A stretch of 36,777 nt of DNA from a candidate division WS1 bacterium (GTDB lineage: Bacteria; Armatimonadota; Zipacnadia; Zipacnadales; UBA11051), in the NCBI GenBank assembly GCA_012518355.1, contig JAAYSP010000230.1:1-36777 (forward strand), given 5' to 3'. The translations under genes were made by a program, and so were the position numbers. Positions 16,944-26,165 of this stretch are shown in pieces; position 1 is the first letter of the stretch; each line of letters starts with the position of its first letter. Under the pieces are notes generated by a model, which was not told where the DNA came from, made no database searches, and worked only from the letters and a program-made list of their open reading frames with translations.

Positions 16944-17339
16944 TTATCGCTTCGAGAACTGCTTGCGGCGTCGTGCACCGCGGCAAAACGGCTTCTTACG
17001 CTCTTTCGCCCTCGGATCGCGGGTCAGCAAACCCTGTGGCCCAAGCACTCCGCGATAGGTATCATCCATATCCGCCAGGGCGTTAGAGATGGCGTGTCGC
17101 AATGCGTCAGCCTGCCCAGCAATGCCCCCGCCCCGTACGTAAGCTTTCACGTTGACCTGGCCATCGAGCTGCGTTGCGACCAGCGGTCGCATGGCCAGTT
17201 CGCTCAGCATGTGCCTGGCGAAGTACTCCTTCATGGGCATATCGTTGACGATGAACTGCCCGTCGCCAGGGCTGAGCCATGTTCGTGCGATTGAGCTTTT
17301 ACGACGACCGGTGCCGTAAGCTGCGATAGTATCCAGCAA
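16944..17339 (-). CDS. rpsI: 30S ribosomal protein S9
   Basis: S9 sits in the 30S head and its C-terminal tail touches P-site tRNA. The 131-residue product has the family start YGTGRRKSSIART, the central VNVKAYVRGGGIAGQADALRHAISNAL and the C-terminal ARRRKQFSKR tail with its final Lys-Arg. The usual KPGLRKAR before the tail reads KPFCRGAR. The start is a TTG at 17339 with AGGAGG 7 bases upstream. It follows rplM, the usual partner, and ends the long operon ahead of a strong hairpin. Confidence 0.95.
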   Translation of the reverse strand: MLDTIAAYGTGRRKSSIARTWLSPGDGQFIVNDMPMKEYFARHMLSELAMRPLVATQLDGQVNVKAYVRGGGIAGQADALRHAISNALADMDDTYRGVLGPQGLLTRDPRAKERKKPFCRGARRRKQFSKR

Positions 17340-17442
17340 AATTGCGCCTCCTCAAAATGCGTTACTCTCCGGTTGCACGTCCCACCGCTGTCATTAGTGG
17401 CAACTGTGGCCTCACCTGCACCGGCATGTCAATTGTCTGCAT

Positions 17443-17880
17443 TTACAGAGCCAGTGGTTTGGCCTGCTGCGCCTCGTGTGGATGCTCTGTGTCGGCATAC
17501 ACTTTCAGTTTACTTAGCATCTGGCGCCCCAGGGCGTTGTGTGGCAACATACCCTTGACCGCCTTGATGATAACCTTCTCCGGTTGGCGAGCCAGGAAAT
17601 GGCGATACTCTTGCTGCTTGAGATGTCCGGGGCGTGTGCTGGCCCGATAGTATATCTTCTGGCGCAGCTTATCTCCGGTGAGCATGACTTTAGCAGCATC
17701 GGTAACGATGACGAAATCACCCGTGTCAACATGTGGGGTATACGTCGGTTTGTGCTTGCCTCGAAGAACCGAGGCTACTTTCGCGGCCAGCCGGCCCAAC
17801 GGGACACCCTGGGCACTTACTATCCACCAGTCCCGAACAACCTCAGGCTGTTTTGCCATTTTTGTCTTCGTGCCATTCAT
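17443..17880 (-). CDS. rplM: 50S ribosomal protein L13
   Basis: An early-binding 50S protein. The 145-residue product contains WWIVSAQGVPLGRLAAKVASVLRGKHKPTYTPHVDTGDFVIV, GHLKQQEYRHFLARQPEKVI and AVKGMLPHNALGRQMLSKLKVY, all typical of L13. The ATG at 17880 is chosen because GGAGG lies 8 bases upstream; a further in-frame ATG at 17904 precedes that site. The rplM-rpsI pair follows truA, an arrangement also known from other bacteria. Confidence 0.95.
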   Translation of the reverse strand: MNGTKTKMAKQPEVVRDWWIVSAQGVPLGRLAAKVASVLRGKHKPTYTPHVDTGDFVIVTDAAKVMLTGDKLRQKIYYRASTRPGHLKQQEYRHFLARQPEKVIIKAVKGMLPHNALGRQMLSKLKVYADTEHPHEAQQAKPLAL

Positions 17881-17951
17881 CACAAAAGCCTCCACTAGGC
17901 TCATATCACGTGCGGAGCATTCACTCTATTTTTACGGCCCTGTCTAGGTGG

Positions 17952-18686
17952 TCAGTACTCCACCCTGACCAGGCATAGGCCCTGCGGTGGCGCTGGCGGC
18001 GGTGCGGCCGCTCGGTCAAGATCATGCAGGATCTTCTCGATATCATCTGCACTGATCCGCCCTCTGCCGGCCTCTACCAACGCCCCCATGATGTTACGGA
18101 CCATCATGTATAGAAAACCGCTACCGGCCACTCGCGTTTCGATCAGTTCGCTTTCGGTCTCAACGTCCAGTCGCCAGATCTGCCGTACCGTAGTCCGGGC
18201 ACTGCTTCCCGCTGATGCAAATGCGGCGAAGTCGTGTTCGCCTTTGAGCCGCACTGCCACCTGACGCATGGCCTCCACATCTAGCGGCTCAGACACATGC
18301 CACGCGAACCGCTCGATGAACGGTGATGGCAGCGATCGGTTCAGTATCCGGTACGAATACAGCTTTCCACTAGCGCTGTAGCAGGGATGAAACTGGTCCG
18401 GCACCTGTCTGCACTCAACGGCCGATATCGCGGGTCCAAGCAGCGCGTTTAGTGCCCTCAGCAGGTTTTCTTCAGGAATTGGGTTGCCTGTACGCAAGGC
18501 AATCACTTGCCCGATTGCGTGAACTCCTGCGTCAGTACGGCCAGCACCGGTCACCTTCACCGGGTGCTGAAGCAGTTCGGTCAGCGCCCGTTCCAGTTCA
18601 TCTTGAATTGTGTTCCCCTGCGGCTGGGACTGGAACCCCCGATAGTCTGTACCGTCATACTGCACTGTCAAAGCCAGGTGGCGCAT
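17952..18686 (-). CDS. truA: tRNA pseudouridine synthase A
   Basis: Makes pseudouridine at positions 38-40 in the anticodon arm of tRNAs. The 244-residue protein has LTVQYDGTDYRGFQSQ at the N-terminus and the catalytic Asp in GAGRTDAGVHA. The C-terminal half carries FLYMMVRNIMGALVEAGRGRI, also characteristic. The ATG at 18686 aligns with the usual MR-x-LT-x-YDGT start of the family; an in-frame GTG at 18698 would add four residues. It lies 15 bases after rplQ, in the alpha operon, and upstream of rplM. Confidence 0.94.
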   Translation of the reverse strand: MRHLALTVQYDGTDYRGFQSQPQGNTIQDELERALTELLQHPVKVTGAGRTDAGVHAIGQVIALRTGNPIPEENLLRALNALLGPAISAVECRQVPDQFHPCYSASGKLYSYRILNRSLPSPFIERFAWHVSEPLDVEAMRQVAVRLKGEHDFAAFASAGSSARTTVRQIWRLDVETESELIETRVAGSGFLYMMVRNIMGALVEAGRGRISADDIEKILHDLDRAAAPPPAPPQGLCLVRVEY

Positions 18687-18701
18687 CTGCCACGTCACAC
18701 T

Positions 18702-19055
18702 CTACTCGGTAAGCTCGACAATCGCCATTTGCGTGCCGTCACCGCGTTGGATACCGGCACGGATAACTCGGGTGTAGCCCCCTTCACGGTCGGCAAAACG
18801 CCGGGCCACGTCGTCAAACATGTGGCCAACCAGGTCAGGGTCGTTGATGTCGGCAAGCACCCGTCGACGGGCTGCCAGATCGCCACGCTTGGCAAGAGTA
18901 ACCAGTCGATCGGCGAAGCGGCTGACCTCCTTGGCCTTGGGAAGCGTGGTGCGTATCTGGTCGTGCTTGAATAGAGCTATGGCCTCGGCGCGAAGCAGCG
19001 CACGTCGCTGCGAGGAAGACCGATTCAGTTTGCGGTAATTCTTGCGATGTCTCAT
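18702..19055 (-). CDS. rplQ: 50S ribosomal protein L17
   Basis: A 50S protein near the exit tunnel. The 117-residue product begins MRHRKNYRKLNRSSSQRRALL, the L17 signature, and ends with YTRVIRAGIQRGDGTQMAIVEL. Its ATG overlaps the rpoA stop by four bases (ATGA), which couples their translation. The middle RFADRLVTLAKRGDLAARRRVLADI is also typical. Confidence 0.96.
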   Translation of the reverse strand: MRHRKNYRKLNRSSSQRRALLRAEAIALFKHDQIRTTLPKAKEVSRFADRLVTLAKRGDLAARRRVLADINDPDLVGHMFDDVARRFADREGGYTRVIRAGIQRGDGTQMAIVELTE

Positions 19056-20032
19056 ATGTCGCCGCCTCTATCCTCAGGAGCTTGAGCTTCGGCAAGCTCA
19101 AGGTCATAGTGCCCAAGTCGTTCGAGCACCTCTTCAAGTGATTTCTTACCGAAGTTGCGGATGGTCAGCAACTCTTCCTCAGTCCTACGTACCAACTCAC
19201 CAAGAGTGTTGATGTTTTCCTTTTTCAGGCAGTTGAAGGTGCGCACACCGAAGTCCACATCCTCAATCGGAGTATCGTAGTGTTCGTGCACTACGGGGGC
19301 TCCGAGGGTGGCCTCCACCGCTTCTTCCATGGCTTCCTCGGCCTCTTCCATGAAGAGCTTTACGTACGAGTCTAGCTCACGAGCAGCTATCTGCAACGCC
19401 TCGTCGGGCCGCACCGCACCGTCTCCCCAGAGTTCCAGGATTAGCCGGTCCAGGTCCGTGCGACTGCCTAATCGAACCGGTTCGACGCTGTAGTTGACAC
19501 GTCGGATAGGCGAAAAAACCGTGTCTATTGGCAGCACGTCCACACCGTGTTTGTCGCGCCCATGCTCAGCAGCGGGGACGTAGCCCACACTGCGCTCCAC
19601 CCACACATCAATCTCTAACTCCACACCGTCTTCAGCCAGGTTCGCAATATGCAACTCAGGATTAACTATCTCCACACCCGGAGGGGTCTGGATGTCACCA
19701 GCGACCACTTCAGAAGGCCCGATGGCGTTGATCTGCAGTACGATCTCTTCGTCACCGGCCTGTTCAGGATCGATGCGCACCGCAATCTCTTTGAGATTTA
19801 GCATGATCTCAGTTGTGCTCTCGACCACGCCCGGAATCGTGCCGAAATCATGTAGCTTGCCATTGATGCGCATGTTGGTGACGGCAGCACCCGGAATGTG
19901 TGCTAGCAGAATCCGTCGAAAAGCGTTGCCTAGTGTGTGGCCATAGCCTCGCTCTAACGGCTCTACGGTGAATTTGCCGTACTTGTCGTCTAGATATAAA
20001 GCTCGTAGTTTAGGGGCGATATCGTCGTGCAT
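19052..20032 (-). CDS. rpoA: RNA polymerase subunit alpha
   Basis: The alpha subunit starts RNA polymerase assembly. The 326-residue length is normal. The N-terminal domain has FTVEPLERGYGHTLGNAFRRILL (dimer and beta-binding face) and the C-terminal domain has TFNCLKKENINTLGELVRRTEEELLTIRNFGKKSLEEV, the helix-hairpin-helix that contacts promoter DNA and activators. A Glu-rich linker (FMEEAEEAMEEAVEA) joins them. The ATG at 20032 has GGGAG 7 bases upstream; the frame is open back to the end of rpsD without homology. Confidence 0.97.
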   Translation of the reverse strand: MHDDIAPKLRALYLDDKYGKFTVEPLERGYGHTLGNAFRRILLAHIPGAAVTNMRINGKLHDFGTIPGVVESTTEIMLNLKEIAVRIDPEQAGDEEIVLQINAIGPSEVVAGDIQTPPGVEIVNPELHIANLAEDGVELEIDVWVERSVGYVPAAEHGRDKHGVDVLPIDTVFSPIRRVNYSVEPVRLGSRTDLDRLILELWGDGAVRPDEALQIAARELDSYVKLFMEEAEEAMEEAVEATLGAPVVHEHYDTPIEDVDFGVRTFNCLKKENINTLGELVRRTEEELLTIRNFGKKSLEEVLERLGHYDLELAEAQAPEDRGGDI

Positions 20033-20103
20033 TCGCACACTCCCTTGCCAGCGATTCTTACATCCCCATTTTGACGTAGCGTCCGCAGCCGAAGATAGGG
20101 ACA

Positions 20104-20736
20104 CTAGCGGGAGTAGAACTCGATGACCTGTTGTTCGTCAGCGCCGGTTTCAACTTCTGCCGGATCGGGCATGTCCACAACGGTGACCATGGCATTGCTC
20201 AAGTCAGCTTGCAACCATTTAGGGGCGGCAACTGCGCCTGCGTTGGCCAGCGCTGCTGCAATCAGCCCGAGCTGACGACTTCTTTCCTTCACTTTGATAA
20301 CATCACCGACGCGCACGGAGAAGGAAGGCACGTTGACAGTGCGGTCGTTGACCATGATATGACGATGTGACACAAACTGGCGCGCTTGCGAGCGACTGGC
20401 GGCCAGTCCCGCACGATAGACGACGTTGTCAAGTCGTCTCTCGAGCGATATGACTAGCAAATCGGCTGTGACGCCGTCGCGACGCTGGGCCTGGCGCACA
20501 TGGCGACGAAACTGCCGCTCCAGCACTCCATAGGTGGTGCGCATTCGCTGCTTTTCGCGCAACTGCTGGCCATAGTCGCTGGCACGGCGCCGTCGTCGAT
20601 CTTCCCCGAACATCCCCGGCGCATAGCCGCGCTTTTCAAACGTACACTTTGGCGAGGTGCACTTGTGCCCTTTTAGAAACAGCTTCTTTCCTTCTCTACG
20701 ACAGAGACGACATACAGCCCCTCGGTATTTGGCCAT
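20104..20736 (-). CDS. rpsD: 30S ribosomal protein S4 (zinc-binding form)
   Basis: S4 nucleates 30S body assembly. The 210-residue product starts MAKYRGAVCRLCRREGKKLFLKG and has four cysteines (CRLC ... KCTSPKC), the zinc-binding form of S4. The S4 RNA-binding domain is clear: LERRLDNVVYRAGLAASRSQARQFVSHRHIMVNDRTV. The ATG at 20736 has GGAGGT about 10 bases upstream. It lies between rpsK and rpoA, the standard alpha-operon place where S4 is the repressor in E. coli. I saw no recognisable pseudoknot in this region. Confidence 0.96.
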   Translation of the reverse strand: MAKYRGAVCRLCRREGKKLFLKGHKCTSPKCTFEKRGYAPGMFGEDRRRRRASDYGQQLREKQRMRTTYGVLERQFRRHVRQAQRRDGVTADLLVISLERRLDNVVYRAGLAASRSQARQFVSHRHIMVNDRTVNVPSFSVRVGDVIKVKERSRQLGLIAAALANAGAVAAPKWLQADLSNAMVTVVDMPDPAEVETGADEQQVIEFYSR

Positions 20737-20783
20737 TCGATTGGCTCACCTCCAGAGGCCCACGAGGGCCTCTACTATATAGC

Positions 20784-21179
20784 TCATACCCGGCGACGCT
20801 TGGGCGGCCGGCACCCGTTATGCGGAATCGGTGTTACGTCCCTGATGTTACCGACCGACAAGCCCACCGCTTCAAGGGCTCTAATTGCTGTCTCTCGGCC
20901 AGAGCCGGGACCCCGAACAAAGCAGTCCACACGCTGGACACCGTACTCCTGAGCCCTGCGTGCCACGTTCTCGGCGGCCAGCTGAGCTGCAAATGGAGTG
21001 TTCTTTTTAGTGCCTGAAAAGCCGATGGTGCCAGCACTTGCCCAGCACAGAGCGTTGCCTTGCTGGTCTGTAATTGAGATGATCGTGTTATTGAAAGTGG
21101 ATTTGATATACGCACGCCCGTACGGCACTTGCCGTTTGGCTCTCCTGCCACTTTCGCCTTGGGAACTACGTCTTGCCAT
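20784..21179 (-). CDS. rpsK: 30S ribosomal protein S11
   Basis: S11 lies on the 30S platform beside the mRNA exit. The 131-residue product has [40 protein letters not shown] and ends [17 protein letters not shown], all diagnostic. The ATG at 21179 has GGAGG 7 bases upstream. It sits between rpsM and rpsD as in most bacteria. Confidence 0.97.
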   Translation of the reverse strand: MARRSSQGESGRRAKRQVPYGRAYIKSTFNNTIISITDQQGNALCWASAGTIGFSGTKKNTPFAAQLAAENVARRAQEYGVQRVDCFVRGPGSGRETAIRALEAVGLSVGNIRDVTPIPHNGCRPPKRRRV

Positions 21180-21227
21180 TGGAGTACCTCCAGATATGCC
21201 TTGCGGAAAGCATCAGCATTCCGACGA

Positions 21228-21608
21228 CTACTTTTTGAGAGTGCGCCGATGCACAGCCACTGTCTTGCGGCGACCCTTGCGCGATCGAGCGTTAGTCCGG
21301 GTACGCTGCCCACGAACTGGCAGCCCCCGCCGATGTCTCATGCCGCGATAGGTGCCTATCTCGACCAGCCGCTGGATGTTGCTTTGCACCTCGCGCCGCT
21401 TGTCACCTTCGATGACGTAATCGCGGTCGATGATCTCTCGTAGACGCGCCACTTCTTCCTCAGTGATATCGCGCATTCGTGTTTCGGGCGCGATCCCGGC
21501 GTTCTGACAGATCTTTTGCGCCGTAGAGCGGCCTATACCGTATAGGTAGGTAAGGGCGATCTCCACACGTTTGTCGCGAGGGAGGTCCACACCTGCTATT
21601 CTGGGCAC
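21228..21608 (-). CDS. rpsM: 30S ribosomal protein S13
   Basis: S13 forms intersubunit bridges from the 30S head. The 126-residue product starts [25 protein letters not shown] and ends with the conserved [18 protein letters not shown] and a basic tail. The start is GTG at 21608, set by AGGAGG 7 bases upstream. It follows rpmJ and precedes rpsK. Confidence 0.97.
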   Translation of the reverse strand: MPRIAGVDLPRDKRVEIALTYLYGIGRSTAQKICQNAGIAPETRMRDITEEEVARLREIIDRDYVIEGDKRREVQSNIQRLVEIGTYRGMRHRRGLPVRGQRTRTNARSRKGRRKTVAVHRRTLKK

Positions 21609-21665
21609 TGCAATTCCTCCTTAGATGCTAACCGCAAGGGCACATCGCTGACAATCCGTATCCGC

Positions 21666-21779
21666 TCAACCCTGCCGCTGCTTATGACGCGGATTTTCAC
21701 AGATCACGCGCACTACGCCTTCTCGGCGAACGATTTTACACTTGTCACAGCGTTTCTTTACAGATGCTTGTACTTTCAC
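21666..21779 (-). CDS. rpmJ: 50S ribosomal protein L36 (zinc form)
   Basis: A 37-residue zinc-binding 50S protein. The sequence [20 protein letters not shown] continues to [13 protein letters not shown], with Cys11, Cys14, Cys27 and His32 as zinc ligands. The start is judged to be GTG at 21779: AGGAG stands 8 bases ahead of it but only 2 bases ahead of an ATG at 21785, and the GTG gives the standard length of 37. It lies between infA and rpsM, its usual place. Confidence 0.95.
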   Translation of the reverse strand: MKVQASVKKRCDKCKIVRREGVVRVICENPRHKQRQG

Positions 21780-21848
21780 ATTCATCACTCCTGCCTCTTC
21801 GAAACAGCACGCCTTGAAGAGGACCGAATTGCCCGACCTGCAGCACGA

Positions 21849-22073
21849 CTACTTATGCAGCCAGGTGATACGTCCGCGAGTCAGGTCATACGGTGAAAGC
21901 TCAACTGTCACTTTATCACCGGCCATAATTCGGATGAAACGCATCCGAATCTTGCCTGACACATGGGTCAGTACCTCGTGGCCGTTCTCCAACTCCACAC
22001 GGAAGTTGGCGTTCGGCAACTTTTCCTTCACCGTGCCCAGGACTTTGATCACGTTCTTGTCTTTTGCCGCCAT
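21849..22073 (-). CDS. infA: Translation initiation factor IF-1
   Basis: IF-1 blocks the A site during initiation. The 74-residue OB-fold protein has [43 protein letters not shown] and [15 protein letters not shown], matching the family end to end. The ATG at 22073 has an AGAGGA tract about 12 bases upstream. It starts 17 bases after map. Confidence 0.97.
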   Translation of the reverse strand: MAAKDKNVIKVLGTVKEKLPNANFRVELENGHEVLTHVSGKIRMRFIRIMAGDKVTVELSPYDLTRGRITWLHK

Positions 22074-22090
22074 CGGCTTGAGAGTTCCTC

Positions 22091-22879
22091 TCAGTCGCGC
22101 GCAGTAAGTATTCGTGGCCCATCTTTTGTCACTGCTATAGTATGCTCGAAGTGAGCACTGAGGCTGCCGTCGGCAGTACGGGTCGTCCAGCCGTCACTGT
22201 CAACCGTAACTGCGACGCCGCCGACATTGACCATCGGCTCGATCGCCAGCACGATACCGGGCCGCAACTGCAATTCGTAGTCGGGAAATTCTCCCGGACT
22301 ATAGTAGTTCGGCACCTGCGGCGGTTCGTGCATTTGTCGACCGATACCGTGGCCCAGGAGTTGACGCACTACGCTAAAGCCTGCTGCCTCAACACACTCC
22401 TGAATCGCCATCGGGATAGCTTTGAGCCGGTTGCCCGCCTGCGCGGCATCTATACCTGCCCGCAGGCTAGCTTCGGTCACGCTAATCAGGTCACGAGCCT
22501 CATCTGATACGTCTCCGATTGCAAGCGTTGCAGCTGTGTCACCGTGAAATCCCTCGAAATACGCCCCGACATCCACCCCAACGATGTCGCCTTCCTCAAC
22601 CACCACATCCTCGCTTGGGATGCCATGCACCACCACATCGTTAATTTCGATACATGTGGAGGCGGGGTAGCCTCGGAAACCCTTGAAACTCGGCACGGCT
22701 CCTGCGTCACGTATCACTTGCTCGGCGATCTTATCCACCTCGGCGGTGGTAACTCCGGGGCGCAGTGCGTCCAGTGTGGCCTGCAATGCCGCTCCTGTAA
22801 TCGCTCCGGCTTGTGCCATCAGTTCAATTTCTTTGTCGCTTTTACGCATCACCACAATGCGTTTTCTATATTCGCGCAT
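22091..22879 (-). CDS. map: Methionine aminopeptidase
   Basis: Removes the first methionine from new proteins. The 262-residue type I enzyme carries all metal ligands: the two Asp in [17 protein letters not shown], the His in [10 protein letters not shown], the Glu in LAIEPM and the Glu in AHFEHT. The start is uncertain. ATG at 22879, ATG at 22849 and a TTG at 22903 are all in frame, and none has a clear ribosome binding site. The family's usual beginning aligns with [11 protein letters not shown] (22849). It lies between adk and infA, the standard order. Confidence 0.93.
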   Translation of the reverse strand: MREYRKRIVVMRKSDKEIELMAQAGAITGAALQATLDALRPGVTTAEVDKIAEQVIRDAGAVPSFKGFRGYPASTCIEINDVVVHGIPSEDVVVEEGDIVGVDVGAYFEGFHGDTAATLAIGDVSDEARDLISVTEASLRAGIDAAQAGNRLKAIPMAIQECVEAAGFSVVRQLLGHGIGRQMHEPPQVPNYYSPGEFPDYELQLRPGIVLAIEPMVNVGGVAVTVDSDGWTTRTADGSLSAHFEHTIAVTKDGPRILTARD

Positions 22880-22911
22880 CCCATTTGCGCCAAGTCGGCG
22901 CAAGGCCTCTC

Positions 22912-23568
22912 TTAGTCAAGATTTGCGGTCATCCTCTGATAGACCGGGTCCTCGGCGTCATTGCCGTCAACATCGATCAGCAAACCGCGCTGTGCGTAAT
23001 ACTCGATGAGCGGCGCGCTCTTCTCGCGGTACGTGACCAGGCGTTGGGCTATAGCCTCTTCACGGTCATCGCTGCGCTGGTACAGCTCTCCTTTTCCGCA
23101 CGATGGACAGGACTGCCCTGTCTCTACACCATCGCGATAGACGTTGAAGATGCCACCACAGCTCTCACACATTCTCCGCCCTGAGAGTCTGCGTATCAGT
23201 ACTTCATCGCGCACTGATAGATTTATGACCACCAGATTTGTCAGCTTGAGCTGCTCCATGACGCCTTCGAGCGCTTCTGCCTGTGCAAGCGTGCGCGGAA
23301 AGCCGTCCAACAGCGCACCATGCTGCTGGATATCGTCTTCGGCAAGTCGCTCTCGCACTATACCGATGACGAGTTCGTCAGGCACCAGCTGGCCAGCGTC
23401 CATATATGTCTTGGCCTGGGTCCCCAATTCAGTGCCCGCTGCCACAGCTTCACGCAGGATATTGCCTGTGGACAGGTGCACCAGGCCATAATCGGCTACC
23501 AATCGTTCGGCATGGGTGCCTTTGCCCGCCCCAGGTGGCCCTAATAGAATGATATTTCGAGTTGCCAC
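22912..23568 (-). CDS. adk: Adenylate kinase (zinc lid)
   Basis: Interconverts ATP plus AMP and two ADP. The 218-residue protein has the P-loop GPPGAGKGT (residues 10-18), the AMP site DGFPRTLAQAEAL and a long lid with four Cys (CESCGG ... CPSC), so it binds zinc as in Gram-positives and several other phyla. The start is GTG at 23568 with AGGAG about 12 bases upstream. It follows secY by 20 bases. Confidence 0.96.
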   Translation of the reverse strand: MATRNIILLGPPGAGKGTHAERLVADYGLVHLSTGNILREAVAAGTELGTQAKTYMDAGQLVPDELVIGIVRERLAEDDIQQHGALLDGFPRTLAQAEALEGVMEQLKLTNLVVINLSVRDEVLIRRLSGRRMCESCGGIFNVYRDGVETGQSCPSCGKGELYQRSDDREEAIAQRLVTYREKSAPLIEYYAQRGLLIDVDGNDAEDPVYQRMTANLD

Positions 23569-23588
23569 GACTATAACACACTCCTCGC

Positions 23589-24920
23589 TTACGACAGGAA
23601 GCCACGGTAGTGGCGCATGAGCAGATGTGCCTCGATCTGCTGCATGGTATCGAGCGCCACACCAACCACAATCAGCAGCGATGTACCGCCCACCAGGTCG
23701 AAGGTCGTGACACCAGTAAGGGGGCCGACATAATACTGCATCAAAGCGACTATGCCAAGGAAAAGAGCGCCCGCCAGCGTAATTCTGTACAGAATCCGGT
23801 CGAGATAGTCGCGGGTTTTGGCTCCCGGACGTATCCCACGGATGGCGCCACCATTTTTCTGCAGGTTCTCAGCAATCTGCTCCGGGTTGAAAGTGACCGC
23901 AGTGTAAAAGTAGGTGAAGATCACCACGAGCACAAAGTACAGAAACGATGCGAAAGCGTTATGCCCGGGGGTAGTGAACTCAACTACGGAGAAGATAGTT
24001 CCATGAATAGCCTCTTCACTCAACCCGAATGTGCGGTGCAGAAAGCCGACGACCGCCTCGCCCCGCATAAGATTGGCTATGGTGGCAGGAAACAGCGCCA
24101 CCGAGATGGCGAAAATGATTGGGATAACGCCCGCCTGGTTGACACGTAACGGCAGGTGAGCCGTCTGTCCGCCCCACACACGATTGCCTTTGACCCGCTT
24201 GGCGTAGTGTACCGGGATCTCGCGTTGGGCCTGCTGTACCTTGACAATGCCATATATCGTGGCGACAAATATGATCGTCAGGAACAGGATGTTAGCAAGC
24301 CCGATCTCGCCGCCCTTCCACAGCGTCACGGTCTGGATGAGCTGCTGCGGCATGACAGTCATGATGCCTGCGAAAATGATGAGCGATATGCCCTGTCCGA
24401 TACCTTTGTCAGTGATTTGGTCACCAAGCCACATCAAGAACGCGGTGCCCGACATCATCATCAGCACGGCAAAGAACATGTCTATCCGGGTGCCAGTGAA
24501 CGCTTCCACACCGCTGAACCATCCGATCATGCCCATGCCCTGCAGGAAAGCCAGAGCCATGGTGAGGTAGCGGGTCCAACGGTTGATTTTTTTCTGCCCG
24601 TACTCGCCCTCTTTCTGCAACTCTTCGAGCTGTGGGATGGCCATCACGAGCAGCTGGAAGATAATTGAGGCGTTGATATACGGCATGATGCCCAGTGCCA
24701 GCACAGAAAAGCGCTTGAGCGACCCACCCACAAACATATTCAGGAAGTCACCCAGGCCACCGCCTGTGAACAGGCGATCCAAAGCTGCCTTATCCACTCC
24801 AGGCATTGGCACGTGTGCGCAGGCCACGTAGACAGCAAACATCATCATCACGAAGGTGATGCGTTTGCGAACATCAGGTAGCTTCAGCGCTTGGCTGAGG
24901 GCAGCAAGCCGCTCTTTCAT
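23589..24920 (-). CDS. secY: Protein translocase subunit SecY
   Basis: The channel of the Sec translocon in the inner membrane. The 443-residue protein has about ten hydrophobic segments, the plug region ([39 protein letters not shown]) and the cytoplasmic loop motifs [11 protein letters not shown] and [15 protein letters not shown]. The ATG overlaps the rplO stop by four bases. This is the normal end of the spc operon before adk and map. Confidence 0.97.
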   Translation of the reverse strand: MKERLAALSQALKLPDVRKRITFVMMMFAVYVACAHVPMPGVDKAALDRLFTGGGLGDFLNMFVGGSLKRFSVLALGIMPYINASIIFQLLVMAIPQLEELQKEGEYGQKKINRWTRYLTMALAFLQGMGMIGWFSGVEAFTGTRIDMFFAVLMMMSGTAFLMWLGDQITDKGIGQGISLIIFAGIMTVMPQQLIQTVTLWKGGEIGLANILFLTIIFVATIYGIVKVQQAQREIPVHYAKRVKGNRVWGGQTAHLPLRVNQAGVIPIIFAISVALFPATIANLMRGEAVVGFLHRTFGLSEEAIHGTIFSVVEFTTPGHNAFASFLYFVLVVIFTYFYTAVTFNPEQIAENLQKNGGAIRGIRPGAKTRDYLDRILYRITLAGALFLGIVALMQYYVGPLTGVTTFDLVGGTSLLIVVGVALDTMQQIEAHLLMRHYRGFLS

Positions 24921-25381
24921 GTGTCAATCACCTCGACGCTGCCACCGGCGGCTTCGATCTTGGCTCGTGCCGACTCGCTGAAGGCATGGGCGCGCACTGT
25001 AAGTGCATGCTGTAGTTCGCCATTACCAAGTACCTTGAGCCCCTTGGCCTCCAGCTTGTTGACCATACCAACTTCCACGACCAGCTCGGGTGTCACCGCG
25101 GTGCCAGCCTCGAATCTCTGCAGATCATCGAGGTTGATAGTGCTGTGGCGCTTACGGAAGATCCCGATGTTGTGGGCCTTGTTGCTCTGGCCGCGCAGCT
25201 TCGGCAGACGCTTGTGAAGCGGGGTCTGGCCGCCTTCCAATCCCGGAGGGATCGAGTAGCGTGCCTTCTGCCCCTTCTGTCCGCGGCCGGAGGTCTTGCC
25301 CCATCCGCTGCCGTGGCCGCGTCCGACCCGCTTGCGACCGGCCTTATTCGTTCGTTTTGGTCTGAGATCAGTAAGGTCCAT
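24917..25381 (-). CDS. rplO: 50S ribosomal protein L15
   Basis: A late-assembly 50S protein. The 154-residue product has the glycine-rich start [25 protein letters not shown] and FEGGQTPL-like [18 protein letters not shown], both diagnostic. The ATG at 25381 has AGGAG 8 bases upstream and is preferred to an in-frame start at 25405. It overlaps secY by four bases. Confidence 0.96.
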   Translation of the reverse strand: MDLTDLRPKRTNKAGRKRVGRGHGSGWGKTSGRGQKGQKARYSIPPGLEGGQTPLHKRLPKLRGQSNKAHNIGIFRKRHSTINLDDLQRFEAGTAVTPELVVEVGMVNKLEAKGLKVLGNGELQHALTVRAHAFSESARAKIEAAGGSVEVIDT

Positions 25382-25424
25382 GAGTGCTGCTCCTAGTGAC
25401 ACCAACCGGTTACTGTACGGCGTC

Positions 25425-25637
25425 TTACTCTGCTGGCTCTAACTCAACCAGATGAGACACCTGGTTGATCATGCCTCGCACCGCATCAGTGTCCTCATGT
25501 ACTACACTTTGTCGTACCCTATGCAGGCCAAGTGCCCGCAGTGTGGCCCGCTGGGAAGGCTTGCATCCTGTATGTGAGCGGGCAAGTGTGACTCGAATTA
25601 CGTCTGGGGCCTTCCTCTGAGCGTTCTGATCAGTCAT
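25425..25637 (-). CDS. rpmD: 50S ribosomal protein L30
   Basis: A small 50S protein of 70 residues. [25 protein letters not shown] and [23 protein letters not shown]-like [10 protein letters not shown] match the family. The ATG at 25637 has AGGAGG about 10 bases upstream. Normally rpsE comes directly before it; here rplR does, with only 81 bases between the two genes. Confidence 0.94.
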   Translation of the reverse strand: MTDQNAQRKAPDVIRVTLARSHTGCKPSQRATLRALGLHRVRQSVVHEDTDAVRGMINQVSHLVELEPAE

Positions 25638-25722
25638 CGGGCTTTCCCCTCCTACTTTTCAGATCTGGCCGCTCGTTGCGCCCTCGGTTTGCATCCGCGA
25701 CCCGTTGAAGTGCCGGGCTCAA
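25630..25722 (-). other. Short basic frame at the place where rpsE (S5) should be
   Basis: A 30-codon frame runs from a TTG overlapping the rplR stop to a TGA overlapping the rpmD start. It encodes an Arg-rich peptide containing NRGRNERPDLK and ending SRRGKPDD. Many S5 proteins have an Arg-rich N-terminus and a C-terminus like RGKxxEE, so this could be a scar of an in-frame deletion that joined the two ends of rpsE. The similarity is short and unproven, and it may be chance. No other trace of S5 is in the window. Confidence 0.25.
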
Positions 25723-26087
25723 AAGTCCAGGCCGGCCTCCCGTGCTGCATCGGCAAGAGCGGCCAGTTTGCCATGCGCTGGCCAACCGCCCCGGTCAAAT
25801 GCAACCTTCGTGATACCTGCATCCACCGCTCGCTTCCCGATAGCTAGCCCCACAGCCCGCGCAGCGGCTATATTGCAGGCGTCGCCTGCTTCTCGTGCCA
25901 CTTCAGGCTCCAGGGTTGAGGCCGCAACTAGCGTGTGATGCGACCAGTCGTCTATCACCTGAGCACTGATATGCTTGAGCGACTTATACACCGACAATCT
26001 CGGGCGCTCAGGTGTACCTTCTACCTTGCGGCGAACCCGCAAGTGCCGCTTGCGTCTCTGGATAACTTTGCTACTTGTCTTCGCCAT
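25719..26087 (-). CDS. rplR: 50S ribosomal protein L18
   Basis: Binds 5S rRNA in the central protuberance. The 122-residue product has [37 protein letters not shown] and ends [27 protein letters not shown], as in L18. The ATG at 26087 aligns with the family start, although no clear ribosome binding site precedes it; an in-frame GTG at 26159 would add 24 unrelated residues. It lies between rplF and rpmD, with rpsE missing after it. Confidence 0.94.
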   Translation of the reverse strand: MAKTSSKVIQRRKRHLRVRRKVEGTPERPRLSVYKSLKHISAQVIDDWSHHTLVAASTLEPEVAREAGDACNIAAARAVGLAIGKRAVDAGITKVAFDRGGWPAHGKLAALADAAREAGLDF

Positions 26088-26165
26088 AATACAGCGCCGT
26101 CCCACTTTGTTGATGCTCGACTCGTACTCGTACGTACCTTCTTCCAGCCTGGGCGTCACAAGCTA

